This document shows, one piece after another, positions 12,201 through 27,200 of a stretch of DNA of 64,000 bases. This DNA comes from Thysanoteuthis rhombus (taxonomy: Eukaryota > Mollusca > Cephalopoda > Oegopsida > Thysanoteuthidae). Both the position numbers and the translations under genes were made by a program. The notes beneath the pieces were generated by a model, which had not been told where the DNA came from, searched no databases, and was given only the letters and a program-made list of their open reading frames with translations. Location of the stretch: assembly GCA_963457665.1 (NCBI GenBank), contig OY735219.1, positions 23,098,287 to 23,162,286 of the forward strand. Direction: 5' to 3'. Position 1 is the stretch's first letter, and the number at the start of each line of letters is the position of its first letter.

Positions 12201-15200
12201 AAGCATAACATTTGAGCAGTGAGTCATTTTTTTTGTAGACGTGACATTGCTTTCTAATATTCCCAGCCTTCTCCAAGTAGCAAGTGGAAGATTCTGCTCT
12301 TATCTCTGCTTTGCTCACTGAGATATTTTCAATACTTCTGTCTTTGTATTGAGCATAGAATCCTTTTCCAAAAAGAAATTGCTGCTTGGCTCATTCTGGA
12401 TTCTTGCCTATCTATAATTGAAATTTACACAAATAAGTAAGAAAATTTCATTGCACATAGTTGGAGTGAGATCCGTTTTTTTCTATAGACCAAACAGTGT
12501 CTGCTTTCTGATGGATTTTTTAACTAGGGAAGTATAATCAGACATGGAAGGTCTCCTCCAGCCTCATCTACTCACAGTCCATAGGGAGATCATTTGTCTA
12601 CTATTTCAGGAGCAGCATAGCACACATTCAGCCTTGTCCAAACCATGTCCTCTAAGACGATTTTTATGGGTGGCCCAAACCTGCTTGGCATGCTTTGATC
12701 AAAAATTCTACCTCCATAGGTTAAGTCTAGATTTTAACCTGTGTTCTAAAGCTCCGTTTCTATACTCAATAATTTTCCAGTTTGTCATTGAATTAAAAGG
12801 GGCCTGTAATAACTATTTCTCATTGAGCAAACTTTTTGACAAATTATCTCCTTGGAGCATGGCCATCCATGACATTATTGTCAATTGCAAGTGGGAAGTA
12901 GGTAGAAAGAGTTATTTTTGAGTTTATAAGCTTAATGTTTTATCCATGAAATCAAGAGTGCAGGCCGCTAATCCATGTCATATTCCTTGGCTTGATTAGA
13001 GATACAGTGACATTATATGAAGACAGATTTTGTGACTGCTCTTATCATCAACTCTGGCTCAAGCCGCTGCTATTATTGCTGCAGACTCCTTCCTCTAGGG
13101 CAATATGTCACTGGAGGCTTTCAAACTAGACTTCTTCAACTTCATTTCTGTTTCCATCTCAATGAAGGCCAGGCAAATTTGGGGATTCTCTATTCTATTG
13201 TGAATTAGCTGTTAGACAGCCTTGAAAAAGACCTCAAAACTGTGAAATCTATTTTTATTTGAGGCTGTCTCTTATTACATTCTAATGAGAAGTGACCATT
13301 GGTAGTAATCAGAACAAACTCTGAAATTCAAATATATTGATTGTATCCTTAATCTACACCTCGCTTTTAACAATATAAACATTTTAGAATTTTTGTTGCA
13401 TATTTAAAATTGTGAATATCTCTATTCCTTTAAAGGTCACCAAATAGAAGCATGCAAGGAGACACATGAATTTGATTATTGTACACCTTGTCCAAAGGGA
13501 CAAACAAATTCCTACAACACAAGTTCCTTTGATATGAAAGCATGTAAAGAAGATAAATGTGAATCAGGTAAAAACACTTTTTCTCATTCATTCTTTCTTT
13601 CTATCCATGCATGTATGTGTGCACATTTTTGAATATATATAAATCATAGTGGTATACATGAATATGTTTATATTGTTAACCTACGTCTCATCTTCGTGTT
13701 TGATTTTATATATATGTTGCAGATTCCTGTTAATTGGGACACAAATGGAAACAAAATAATTTGACCCATTTAAGTGGCTGAAAAGCAGCTCATGAATAAT
13801 TTTAATAAATGTGCATTTTCAGTTTTAGAATAAGTTATTTACAGTAGAGAATGTGAATGATTTTTTCCCATTCAGTTAAAAAATGTAATCTTCACTATTA
13901 ACCTAAAACTAAAACAATTTCAGTAAACTTCAAGACCACCTGAATTACTGCAATCTTCAATGCTCAGTGGCATTTGAAGAATTTATTATGCAAACTCCAG
14001 GGGCGGATCCAGCCTGTTCAGCCAAGGGTCTTCCAAAATTTGAAATTTCAAAAATGCTACAGAACTATGGTCCAAATTTTGTGAAAAAATTTATTTTTCC
14101 TTTGTGATTATACTGCTCTCTCTAATTCATTTGATGGTTTATTTTACTTATAATGTTTGTAGCATCATGATTTTTACACATATGAAAGATATGTTCGCGG
14201 AAATATAGATTTTTTATCTCCCTATAAAATATCCACCCATGTAATGATTATTAGAACTCATTTTTTGTAGGCTTCTAGCCATCTGAAGGGAAAGAGAAGG
14301 TTTCCATGTTTTGAGACAAAAAAAAATGATACATTTCGGAAAATTCGAGGGTCTTTCAGAAGACCCTAGAAGGCTCTTGGATCCACCCCTGGACTCTGGG
14401 TGTAGGTTCTGGCACTCTATTTATCCAGACAGCCAGTATTGACTTTTGAGAGAGAGACTCATCTTCATGTGGCATCATAATCTAAGAGATTTGGAATTTT
14501 ACATGGCACATATAATTGTGCCTGTACTCTAAAAGGCTTCTAACAGTGGATACTGCCTGACTGAATCTGACTAAATGACGAGTTAGTCAGTAATGACCAA
14601 CTGAAAAGTCATCTTAGTTTGTTCACTCTGGCCCAATTAAACAGCTTAGTGGCCCAAATAAACAGAGAAAATTATTACAAACATACCTGATTTGTTATAG
14701 GTTTTTCAAGATTTGTCTCAAATAAGCAGGTGCTTTAATCAACCACTGAACCTATCTATATAGGAGATCATACTTTTACAAGCATAAGCATATGCATTGT
14801 TCCTCTTTATATATCAATATTCACACAAGTTCTCCACTTGAATCTTTGTCTCACCAAACACATACAGACACACGTAAACACTTCTCTTACACTTATGGAT
14901 ATGAATATATGTGTGAGTTTCCGCTTGTGTGGCGTTTGGGAGTATTGTTTCTTTCCCTTTTGTTTGTATTAGTAGAAACTTCCTCCACGATGCTTTCTTT
15001 TTTCTGTTGAATGTTTTTGATTGATCCTCAATGCAAGTATGCAGAATTATGCTAACACTAATCATCTTCTTAAATAAACTATCTTATTTAAGATCAAAAT
15101 TGCCTTTGGTGAGATTTCCTCCCATTCATATTTGAATTATCTAAGAAAAATGTCTGTATCAGATTGATCCCAAAATGATTTCAGGGTGGAGCACGGGAAA

Positions 15201-18200
15201 ATGAAAACTAAATGGAAAATAATTTACCTCCCCCAATGAAGTTGAAAAGGTATATGCAATGTCTGTATCTTTCTGTTCATAGAAAACATATATGCATCAT
15301 CTGCGTCTATCCATTCATTGAAAAGGTATATGCATTGTCTGTGTCTTTCTGTCCACTGTCTATCTGTCCACACAATATCTCAAAAGGTTCTCAATGAATT
15401 TCAATGAAATTTGATGGAAGGATGGGTAATGGGGTAAGAAAGAGGTGTTTAAATTTGGGGGTGGATCCAGTAATATTTTTTATGGAGAGATATTTTTCCA
15501 TTTTTTTCCCATACATTTATGTATTCACTCATGTCTTTTCACACAATATCTCCAAAAGTTCTCAATTAATTTCAATAAAATTTTGTGGGAGGATAGGTCA
15601 TAGTCTGAGAAAGAAGTGATTAAATGTTGGGGCAGGCCTATCATCTGTTGTTGATTGAGATATATTTCTATTATTCTGTATGAAAAGAGATTAAAAACTA
15701 AGAGTAAATAAAAATTGCTGGATTTAAATTTTAAGGGTAGTAACTCAATATTTCTGCACATAATGGAAATTGCATTTTCTCCCCTACTTTTCAATATCTT
15801 TTTTTCATTCGGTTTTTAGCTAATTTACAGTGTTAGAAAAGGCATGCACTCTCTGGGTGTCTTCTAGTTCTTTCTTAGATAACTGAGATGATTTTTAGAA
15901 CTTTTATCGATCTAAAATGAACATCCGTCTGTTTTTTTTCGATGCTGCACTCTTCTTTCATTGATCTAACAAATAAGGAAACTTGAGCAGGAACGATTCA
16001 ATCAAGATTGAAGTAAACACTTGAGACCAAAAGATTAAATGAAAATGCTGAAGTGCCTCGACTTATCAATGAATAAAAAACTTCCAGATTGAGCCGAAAT
16101 TTAGTTTTCTTTTTGAGCAAGGGATTTCAGCCAAATTCTTATGCTAGTCACTTTCATCGGCATTTGATCAAGACATTCTTCTTATGATATTTGCTTTTTG
16201 CAGACAACTTTGGTCTTGAGCTGAGGTTTAAAGGAAATAATCAGGTCATGAGAGGGGAAAGATTTCCTTTGATATTTCTCTTTACGTAATTGAGATGCAC
16301 AGTTTCTGTTTGAATTTTCCAGATTTTTCCAGTTTTTACCTGGCTGTTCATGGTTCTCTGCAGTACATTTTCTTTCTAAAAATTGCATGAAATTACACAA
16401 AGCACAGGTAAAAGCTTATTTTAGAATAACATGATGATCATAATCCTCTCTGTAACTTGACTCAGTGCCTTCATCACGAAGCTTGAGCTTTGCTTCAAGA
16501 TTTTTCATTTTTTTTTCTTCAAAATTATTTTACATTATCTTATGTTTGATTACAGATACAATACTTGACCAGAATGGCGAATGTATGTGTAACCTACTAG
16601 AAGGTTATGTTGGTAAAGATTCTTGGCTCTGCATTAATGGAGGAAAGTTTTGTCCTAAAGGAAAAGAGTTGAGCCTGGACGGTAGGTTTTATCAAATGAT
16701 TAGCTTTTAAAAATAAATCTCAGGAGCTTTGATCATTATTATTCCAAAGATGTTTTTGCTTTCTACCTATGCTTCTACAGATGGTATGTACTGCAAATAT
16801 TACAGAATTTGCAAAAATTCAATGACTGCTAATAGGAAAAGCTCTTTTAAGAAAACTTCAGGTAAGCAACTGGTGATGAATCCAAATTGATCCAGTCCTT
16901 GTGATCAAGTCTGGTCTAGGTGTAGCTTAATAGCCCTATTGTTGATTATACTTAAAGGATGAAAGTAATTCTTAAAAACTTATGAAGAGAATGTTAGAAC
17001 AAATAATGCACATACAGATTATCTTTGTTCTGAAGACTATGTGGATAAGCCTCAAAATATAAATAAGAATATGAACATCAGATATCTATTTCCTACAGTC
17101 GCTGTTTTTGGAATCATCCTTATGTTTATTTGAAATTTGATAATGGATATAACTTCCATTGTAATACATTTTATGCAAAGTAAGTGTAATGTGATCTATA
17201 ATAGAGAAAGAAAAAGAATAGAAAATCAGAGCTGCCAGAAACAAGTGATGTATGCTTACAAAAGTTCACCTAGTTCAACATTTAGTATTTCAGGTGAACC
17301 TGAGAAAAATATTTAGTAAAAAGATCTAAATTTATTTTAGTAATATGATACATTTTACCCATACTTTATCAATAAATCAAGGCACTTGATTTGGTTTCAG
17401 TTTTTTAGTTACATTTTATAATTAATTCCTCAAATTAAATTGTTCCATCAGACAATGATATGTGCTTGAGTTTCATTATAATCACTTTTTACATATTTTT
17501 TATTTTATTACCGTATATACTTGCCTAAGTATAAGTCAACACCTGATTTCGATCATTAAAAGTAAACTTGTTGAAGATTTATTCAGATCAGGTTTTTGAA
17601 ATGGAAACGACAGAATTTTCAATCTCAGAAACCTGAATGTTTCTTATTTTCTAGATTTGGGGGTGAGACATAAAATGAAGCAAAAACTCATACAGCTTGA
17701 GGTTCTTGTGAATTATTAAAAAAATGAGTAGAAAATTTAATAAAGTCTTGGCTCTGTTACGCCCATGATAGAGAGATATGGCGATTTCTAGGGAAGGTCT
17801 TAATAAAAGACAAATGATGATGACGATAGCCATGGTTGTTGTGGTGCTTTTGCTTCCTTTTTAGGGGTTCACTTATACAGCAAACATGGGCTTAAACCTG
17901 AACTAATACATCAAAATTTGGAGGTCAATTTATACACCCCATAAAACATGTAAATGTGGTAATCATTTGACTGGAAACAACAGCGTTAGACTTAGTATCC
18001 AGCGGCCAAGTCAATATGTATAGTATAGTTTTAAGATGCTCTGTTAGTTTGTTATCTGTGTGTATATGTATATATTCAAGTAGATACGTAAAGGGTGTAT
18101 GCAAATTTATATTTATGGTTGTATGGGTCTAAATAAATCTGTTTATTTGGTTCCTTTTGAATTGTAAGAAAGAATAACGATAACAACTCAATTTGTCAGC

Positions 18201-21200
18201 TTGTATTTAGCTATGCATGTATGAATATACAAAAATATATATGCATGTAATTATTAGACTGAATATATTTGATAATGTTTATCTTTAATTCAGCTGCATG
18301 TACATAGAATAATATTTTTCTATAAATAATCAACAAGGTGGGATTGTGTGCATAAATATATAAATTTACATTGACATCTATACATGTATGCATATTCCTG
18401 TAATAAAATTATGCAGTGATATATCTTACCTGAACCAGTTGATTAAAAAAAAAGTATTTTAACAAAATCAGTTATGACTCATTAGCTCATCAGTCTATTA
18501 GTATCCACCGTTGGACTTTATATCCATCATTTCTTTATCTTTGTCTTCTCTAGGATTGTGCAAACCATGTCCCTTTGGATATTACAAGGATTGGGAAGGT
18601 TATGGCTTCTGCAAAAAACAGATCAAGTAAGCATAACAACATAGTCATAGCTAACCAGTTTTGTCTGATTATGAAAAATAGTCCATCTTTTATTTTGTTA
18701 TGTCCTTCCCTTGATGGTGTAACTCCTCCAAACTGATGAAATGGCGCTGAAAGATTCCTGCAAATGATGTACAAAAATCTGAGCACTGCAAACACTCTTG
18801 CTGGATCCCAAGGGGCCAACGGTTATCCACCCTGCATTGCTACTCTAAAATAAAATAACCCTATCTCTCTTTAATTGCGTAAAATACCTATCTCATACAC
18901 ACACATTCTACTACATATATTTATCTGCATCAGTTATAACATACACACACATAAGCATAAGTTCACACACTTTCACTGGTCTCTTATCAACCCTGTCAAT
19001 ATTATTGTATGAATTGGCCTTTCACTTGCTAGCTATCTTGGTGAAGAAGTCAGCTACTCTAGACCCCTGGCTCCTTTCATTATCTCATGGGAAAGGGATG
19101 GGAACAGAACAACAACACACAATGCCATTTTATCATCAGCATGCACACACACACATTTTTCAATTTTATCACTCTCAGTTGCTGACCTTGTGCCTCAGAT
19201 GCACCTATTACATAAGAAATGAACATATGTGTAACGTGTTTAGCTATTTTTTCTTTCCAAGTCAACAGACCATGATCACATTGAGATACTGAACTCTGTG
19301 ATACATGGAAATTGCCACTTGACTCTTACAGATTCTTACCTCTTCAAAAACCCCATGAACAGTCAGGTAACATATCTATGGATCACTGAATGCCCCCAAA
19401 AGTGATTGCACTAGTGCAAAAATGGCCAGTTTTTTTGTCGCCAGTGAATACTTACATACAAATTATTTTTCTGCATATAATCTCAAAAGCAAGATGAGCG
19501 GTCATTTCAGTTCTCGGAAGGACGTGTGATGGCAAAATTTAGAGATGTTTGAAACTTTGAATCTCTCAAATCCAATAAAGAAAACTTTACCAAAGAACCA
19601 TATCCATGAGTTGGAAGAAAATGAAATGACTATTTTGTTGCTTTACACTTTCCTGAAAAAAAGTCCGTTTTGTCCTCATTTAAAACCCTTGTTCTCTGTT
19701 GCTGAACGTAAATGATTGGTATATTATGGGTATTGCAAAAACAAGGCTAAGACTTCTAGCAAAATATTTTTGCATATTCTGCATATTCGATGGAATTTGG
19801 GATCTTGTGACATCTGCCACAATGTTTCATGTGCAAATTTCATCGTTGTAAATTATTTTTCTAACTAGTGCATGAATTATTGAACTTACATTGTAAATCA
19901 AACAATCACTAAAGATTTATTTTGGAAGAAAATTTTATAAAACTCACTTGCTAGAAAATACGCTCCAAGGTTCCATCAGCACACACAGAGATTTCATGGG
20001 GATATGTTGTATAGTTTCTGCAGTAGACTGTCACATGCAGACAGACAGATGGACAGACAAACATAAGGTGAATCATTATAAGATATTCTTTTCTATTTCT
20101 ATTCACTCTGTACAATAGTATATGCTGATGCATATTCACCTGCCTTTTTATTTTGCTGGTTTTTAACAAACTATTAGGATTAGTATTTTCAATTAAATAT
20201 CTAAAGTGATTATTCAGAGACTTTGATATCTAGTAATGTTGATTCAGAGCTGAATTTATAATGATCATGGCAAAGTTGCACCTGAACCAATTTATTCAAA
20301 TTCTTTGATCAAATATGAAATGCATAGAAAGAAAATACTCATTCACTCTAGCTTCTTGATTTTGTAGGAAAATGCTGCAATATATTGACATAAACAAAAA
20401 AAGTTTTTTTGAAATAAGATTTTGCATTCTTTCTTCATACTACTCCTTTGCTTATCTATTATTGAAATATTTTCAGATCCTATCTCTGGTAGATGATATT
20501 TTAACATTTCGTTCTTTCTTTATCTAGTTGCGCTCTTCTACAATTGGAATACAAAGAAAATGGTAACTCCCAAAAAGCGGCCATTTGCAAAAAAAAGCAA
20601 AAAAGCATAAAGCAACGAACAGATTTTAGAGACTCTGATGACAGTGAACAGGGAAACGAAAGCCATACCTTAAGTAAGTAAAATAGAAAACAAGAAAAAA
20701 CAGGTATAGTTAGTCACTCAATAGAAACCATCCCATGACCAATGTCTGTGTGAGGGTGATTAATTAAAAGAAAAAGATTAATTAAAGAATTGGAAAAAGG
20801 CTTATCGATGAATAATTTCTTCTCTTGCATTTTGTTTGGCAGTGATCACTGAAAAAAGTCTGAATTTTTAAAAAATCAAGTGTGAATACTGCTGGACACA
20901 GATTAAATTATCAATTTAGCATATACTTAATTTGCAAATTGAATCATCCCACAAAAAACCTATTTGGTAAGGGGTTTAAAAGAACAAAAAAAACTTTTTT
21001 CTGGACATAAGAAGGAGTAAATGTTTGAATTTTCATCCCTTTAGTTTCATTGGTGCAGTCTGTATGCAAGATACATGCATACATACATAGCTAACCATCC
21101 AGACAACTGAGAAAACCTCGGTTGACAGCTTCTAAAAACGATGTTGAATTTGGTAGGTAATTCTGCATAGTGCAGTTACTTCAGCTGAGTAATATGGATG

Positions 21201-24200
21201 ATGTGACATATATATATATATAAATGACATATTGTACTGTCCAGATGTACTTTTTACTCCTGTTGCACATTAAACATGAGTCAGCTTTGTGGCTTAATAA
21301 ATGGAAGCACTGACTTTTTTGTTCCTTTTTTTTTTTTTGTACTCATCATGACAGTTCCCTGAAATATGTAGGGGTGAGAAACAAAGTAACGTGGATTAAA
21401 TCTCTGTCCTCAGACAGAATTCTGTTGTTGAAAAATAAAATATGAGTTTTTTGTTTGGAAAGTGCAAAAATCTTCTAAATTGCTGTAGAAGTGCTTAGAA
21501 AATACAGCAAACAAATTTTATGATATGACAAGCAAATCAATAAATACAGTGAGCAAATTGAAAAATACATTGAGCAAATCAAAAACAACAAGACTACGTC
21601 AGTTTTCAAGACATGTTGATCCTGAAGGCAACGCATATAAATTCATAGCAAACAGTGTTTATTCAGGATAGTGAGGATGCTGAATCCAAATCTGCTGTAT
21701 GCCCAGCTCAGAAATAGTTGGCGATGCTTCAAAATTGATAAATCCAAGCTGGTCACCATTCTGAAAATGTGTATATTTGAAATATTGAGAGCAAATTGTC
21801 TTTCTTTATGTCATATAGTGTTTATAGGGTTATTGAGGAGTACTGAATCAAAAATGGCTGATAATACCTCAAATTTGACAAATCCAAGATGACCGCCTCC
21901 ACCAAGCAAAACGCATTTATGTACATGTTCATTTCATAACTGAACAAGTAGAAACTTGAATGAAATGGGCTTTCGTAGGCTTTCGTCAGTGGAGAATACA
22001 TTGCCATAATCTGTTCTTGTATTGAATATACTGAAACTGCCTGGATTTTATATATATAGCAAAAATTGCTGTCTTTGATGATGAGTGTTGAATAAATAAA
22101 ATCCAGAAACAGGTTGATCATAGATGTCCAGAAATTCACTTTGTAGTTTGTTTATTTTTTCAGATAAGTAAATATATCCAGAAGATTAGAGTACTATGTC
22201 CCTTTTTATCCATAAAAAAATCCTGTATGTCATATAGCCTTCAGGGTTAATAAGTAACCATTTTGTGGGTTTTCATATGTTGAGAATCTATGGCAATATT
22301 CTGTTCAAAGGTGAAGAAACTCTTGAAACTCATATTTATTGAAAAAACCCTTGACTTCATCTGACGCTGAGTCCATGTTGCTGGTTGAGTCTGATTTTTT
22401 CCAATATTTGCAACTATTTTCCCGAGATACCTTCCAAGTAATAATTAGTTCATGCCTGTCAGTACTATTAGGTTGTAGCACTGGCTAACCTATTAATATT
22501 CATGATTATGATAAGTCTGGCACTGCCCACTTGTATCAAAAATAATAATAGGTGCACAGTTATTGTCAAGCCCCTTTCAGTTTCATGCCTCGATGCAGCT
22601 ACAGCATTGGCTGCGACATTTCTTTGCACAGCCACGTGCAAGATTTCAACATAGGTGGCAGAGAGTGACCATGGCAGTAACTGACCATCTAAGTCCATCC
22701 ATCCCATTTCCATTACTGGAGGAATATCCAGATATACTACTGCAGCCATTGATGGCATGGAAGGCAAGTGTTTTGCCCATTTGATCATCACATAGCAACC
22801 TACAAATTTCATGTGTGAAGAAATACTTAAAGCTTTCAAAATCCTAGCTTTCATATAAAGATGTGTACATCCCATTCTGTCATAGTGTACCAGACGTAGA
22901 AGAAGCATGTCTGCATCACACCAGGTCATAATTATGACTTCCCTAGGAACATGGATGCAGTGTAAATACCTCTGCCAAAGTCATACAGTAACTAAAAACT
23001 GAATGAAAATAAAATATTAAAAAACAAGGGAGAGAATGTAATTCTTGCAACAAATGTACAAATATTGAGCATTTTTATTCACAGCTAGTATTCAACTCCC
23101 TTTCATGCAAAATGATAAAGATATATCTCATTTGAAAAAGATGACTGGATCCTTCCCAAAATTTAATCATTTCTCCCTCTGCCTACGACCAGTAATTCCA
23201 AAGAATTTCATTAAAATTTTTGGAGATATCAACTGGACAGACATGAGTGAATACATAAGTGTACGAAAAAAATGGGAAAAATATCTCCGATTCAAAAATA
23301 CATTCCTGGATCCGACCCAAAATTCAAACACTTGCCTCATTACTCACCTTTCCACTAGATTTCATTAGAATTCATTGAGAACTTTAGTAGATATTGTCTG
23401 GACAGACAGACAAACAGATGGAAAGACATGGGGGGATACATATACCTCTCCAGTTTTGTTGGTAGAGATGAATAAACTTTAAAATATTTGAGTTTAAGGT
23501 CCGATTCTTCTTGGCAGTTGTGGCATCTCCCACCCTTTCAGAGATTGCTACACAAATGTTTCTCAAAAGTTTTTGATCTACTTAACCTTATGCTAGACTT
23601 GGCTTAGCTTTACCAACTCCTTCGTTCTAATAGCAAAATTTTCATCATCCTCATCATCATTATCATTATTATTTGTGATAAAAAAGGTTCAATAACTGGT
23701 GATTTTGATAAGACACTAACTTGTTCATGTTGCAAGTGATGTTTTCATGTTTCATATCAATTTTCAGGTGTGCGGAATCTGATGGTGGCTGTAACTGAGA
23801 AATCTGTGCAGCAACCTGTCACAGAATTTGCCTTCAGATCAGATTATGTCAAAAACACTCACTTAGCTAAGGAAATAGTATTCGCTTGGTAAGAAGAAAA
23901 AGCTTATTCTTATGGCCCAACTCTTGTAATGTGCAATTCAATTTGTGAGTTTCTAGGAAACAAATTTGTGAGATAATTTTTCTGTGATTTAGTAAGGAAA
24001 GTAAGTACAAATGGAAGTAAACAAGTTATGAATTTTTTGTGGCTGTTTTCAAAAGTCAAAAGAGAATATTCAATAACTCTCTCAGAGTTGAATTCTATCC
24101 AATGTATATTGTCAGGAAACTTAAATGTCTTGATTGCAATAAAACATATTTCATTGATTTACTTATTTTCCATTCAATATTTATTATGATTCAAAATTAT

Positions 24201-27200
24201 AAGAAAAGATCTATTCAATTCTTCATTTTCCAGATTATAACATTAAAGTCCTCAGTGGCTCTAAGCAAGGTTCATTGAAATGAATGTACAGATGACTTTT
24301 GCAGCAAATTATTTTAACAAATCCTTCAAAACTTGACCATGGTAAAAACTGTGGCCAGTAACTCTCTCATGGAAGAAATAAAAAAAACATGCATTTGTAC
24401 TCTTTTAGAATAAATGTAAGTGTATGTGTTCATTTATCTTCTATGGCCAAAAACTTGCTGATATTTTCCCAAGTAAATTAGTTTCTCTAAAACCTCTTGT
24501 TAACAAAAATGTGTTGAACTCAGTAATGTTTATTTGAAATAGTTGAAGTAATAGCCATCATATGTACTCTATGTCTCTCTCCTTCATGCATATACACATT
24601 TATTTGAGTATAGAAAATGTTTATGACTTAGTGAATTGTAAATTCTATAACTATATCAACTGATTACATTTTTGCTTGAAAGAAGTAACAAAAGATTTAA
24701 ACTGAAATACGTTGATTTGAATTTGTGTCAACATTAAAAATCAAATAATGTCTCAAACCACCCACTTTATCATAATCTTCTATGTTTTACAAAATAAAAA
24801 ATACATAGGTGTGGGTGAGAGATGACTCTCCTATACAGTTATAAAGCTAACAAAATTTGATGGTAACAAATGATAAATATATTTAATTTTTTTTTAAATA
24901 CTTTCAGTGAATTTAAAATCATTGTTGCAGTCCTGGGTACCCTGCTGTTCCTATCTTCAATACTGATAAGTAAGGCCAAGTTTTGCTTCATTTCTTTTTT
25001 CAAATTTATTTAATAACTTCTCTTTGATCCCAATGATAAATAATGAAAACAAAACAAATTAAATGAAAAATATAGACCAATACCATTTTTTTGAGAGAAT
25101 CCTATAAGATTTCATTTGCATTTTTTGTTAGAGGAAGAGCCTCAAGTTTTAATGTTATCTAAACTGATATTCCACTCTTTTAAAGTATACAGTGTTGACT
25201 AATTGTCTTTTCTGTTTTATATATATATATATGATTAATGTTTGCCTACTCAACCACATCAGATTCAAATCTTCCTTTTATATTGACAATGGCTAGCATT
25301 GTTAACCTTGGACTCTTAGGATATGAAATATTATTTTTTATCACAGCCTAAGGTATACTGCCAAAAGACATTGGTCAGGTGACAGTTTCTATCAAGTGAC
25401 TAACTAAACCTGTTTTATTTATTTTCAGTTTACTTGATTATCACAAAAAGTGAGTATACTTTTCATTAAAATATAATCAACCAAATAATTTAAAGTGTTT
25501 GAATTGTTATGTATAAGCATAAGAAATCAAGAAAGAATAACAATATAAAATCTAAACATAGCACAAAATGAATCTTATCACATGATTGTAGAATGTGGTA
25601 TGGAATGTAATTCTGGAAGCCAATAATAAAGTCACAATAATACAGAGTTGTTGAATCTCAATTCTATACAGCCATGCAGGGCAATAATGATGTTGTAGTA
25701 CTCCCTATACTCTTAGCTAAGAATTAAGTACGAAACTCCTCTTTTAGCTAGATATCCAAAACGTCACTTCCTCCAACAACCCCTATAAAGCCCCTGGATG
25801 CACATGGTCCAATGCTCATTAGCTCCAGCCCCCCTAGCTGGGTACACTTCTAGCCCCGTCCTTTGCTGGCCATTCTCTCTCTTTCCTTCTCCCTGGTCCA
25901 ATGCTCATTTTGGCCAGTGGGTCAGCGAAATGATAACAATCTTAGGGAGATGGGAAGAGAGTGGAAGATGGCCAGCTAGAAAATACAGGCACCAATCAGC
26001 ATTGGACCAAGGAGAAGGAAAAAGAGAGAATGGCCAGCCGCTGTTTTCTTTTTTTTGCTAGAAAAAAAGTAGACTCAAGTATACCATCCATGTCCAATCA
26101 AAATTTGGGGTAAAAGATTATTTGTCAACCCATTAGTTTTTCTTGTGATGAGCTGGCCCCGGGATCCTAACATATTACAAAGATAGGATCTCAACTCAGC
26201 AGAGTCAATAGTCTCCACAAATGGTTTGATGTAATGCAACTCCAACTCAATATGCATTCTGTTCTGAGTCCTGACCAATATTTGAACTCTTGCATGAACT
26301 AGTAATGAGAGTCACTGTTAAAACGGACTATAACATGCTGATAAATAGCAACAATAAACCATTTTTAAAAATTTTCACCAACTATTCACACTTCCACCAA
26401 TATATACAATACCATATGATGCCACTGCTATTTGATATGAATAAGTAAAAATTAAATGAAATCTTAAAACAATATTTCAAGTAGAATATACATGTACTTT
26501 CCAAAATAAGAATTGAAATCCATCTAAATATTAAAATAAAGTCACTTGAACTGACAGAAAAGCAAGATAACATTTACTAATTATAGTGATGAATATGAAT
26601 ACTGGACAAAGATGAGCCTCATTTAGCAAAACACAAACGATAAATTTAGGAATATACTGGCATCAAAAAACTACTGCTTCTTAGATTAGATTTGATATTT
26701 TACACCAGCTTTTAGGACTTGTTCTTTCCACTGAGGTGAGTCACTCCTTTCCTTAAGATACTCTTAATCTTGGTTTTGTGCTTATATTAAAAGGGCTGAT
26801 TTTTCCTTAGCTCATCTATCCACTCTTTTAACAGTGCAATAGCTACATCTTCAGGAAGGCTGTTTCCAATTTGTACTATGCACAGTGTGGAGTTGTTTCT
26901 TCTCAGCCGTTTTATATCTCTTCATTTTGTGAGATTTTCCTTTCCCCTTTTCCTTGTCTGGTTTTCTCTTCATTTCACCTTCAGTGCAAATGCTGTTTTG
27001 TACATTTTGCTTAGACATAAAGGACTGATGGTCCAATCTAAAAGATAAAGTAATAATCTGCTTCATTCATACAAGAAATTGTCTAAATTCTAAATGGTTT
27101 ATACTTCAAGATTGATCTTCGTTTTGGCCATTATATTTTTTTTATCAATTTCAAATTGAGGAAAGTATTTCTAAACATGGTTATTTCAGGAAAAGCCAAT

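Noticed and set aside
12544-12921. 125-codon plus-strand open frame
   Set aside because: It lies antisense to the BEL/Pao fossil and has no recognisable domain.
18728-18760. CTGATGA and GAAA spaced as in a hammerhead ribozyme core
   Set aside because: The bases between them do not form stem II and flanks do not pair into stems I and III.
22468-22929. 153-codon minus-strand open frame
   Set aside because: No family similarity recognised, antisense within a receptor intron, no splice or promoter support. A translated search would settle it.
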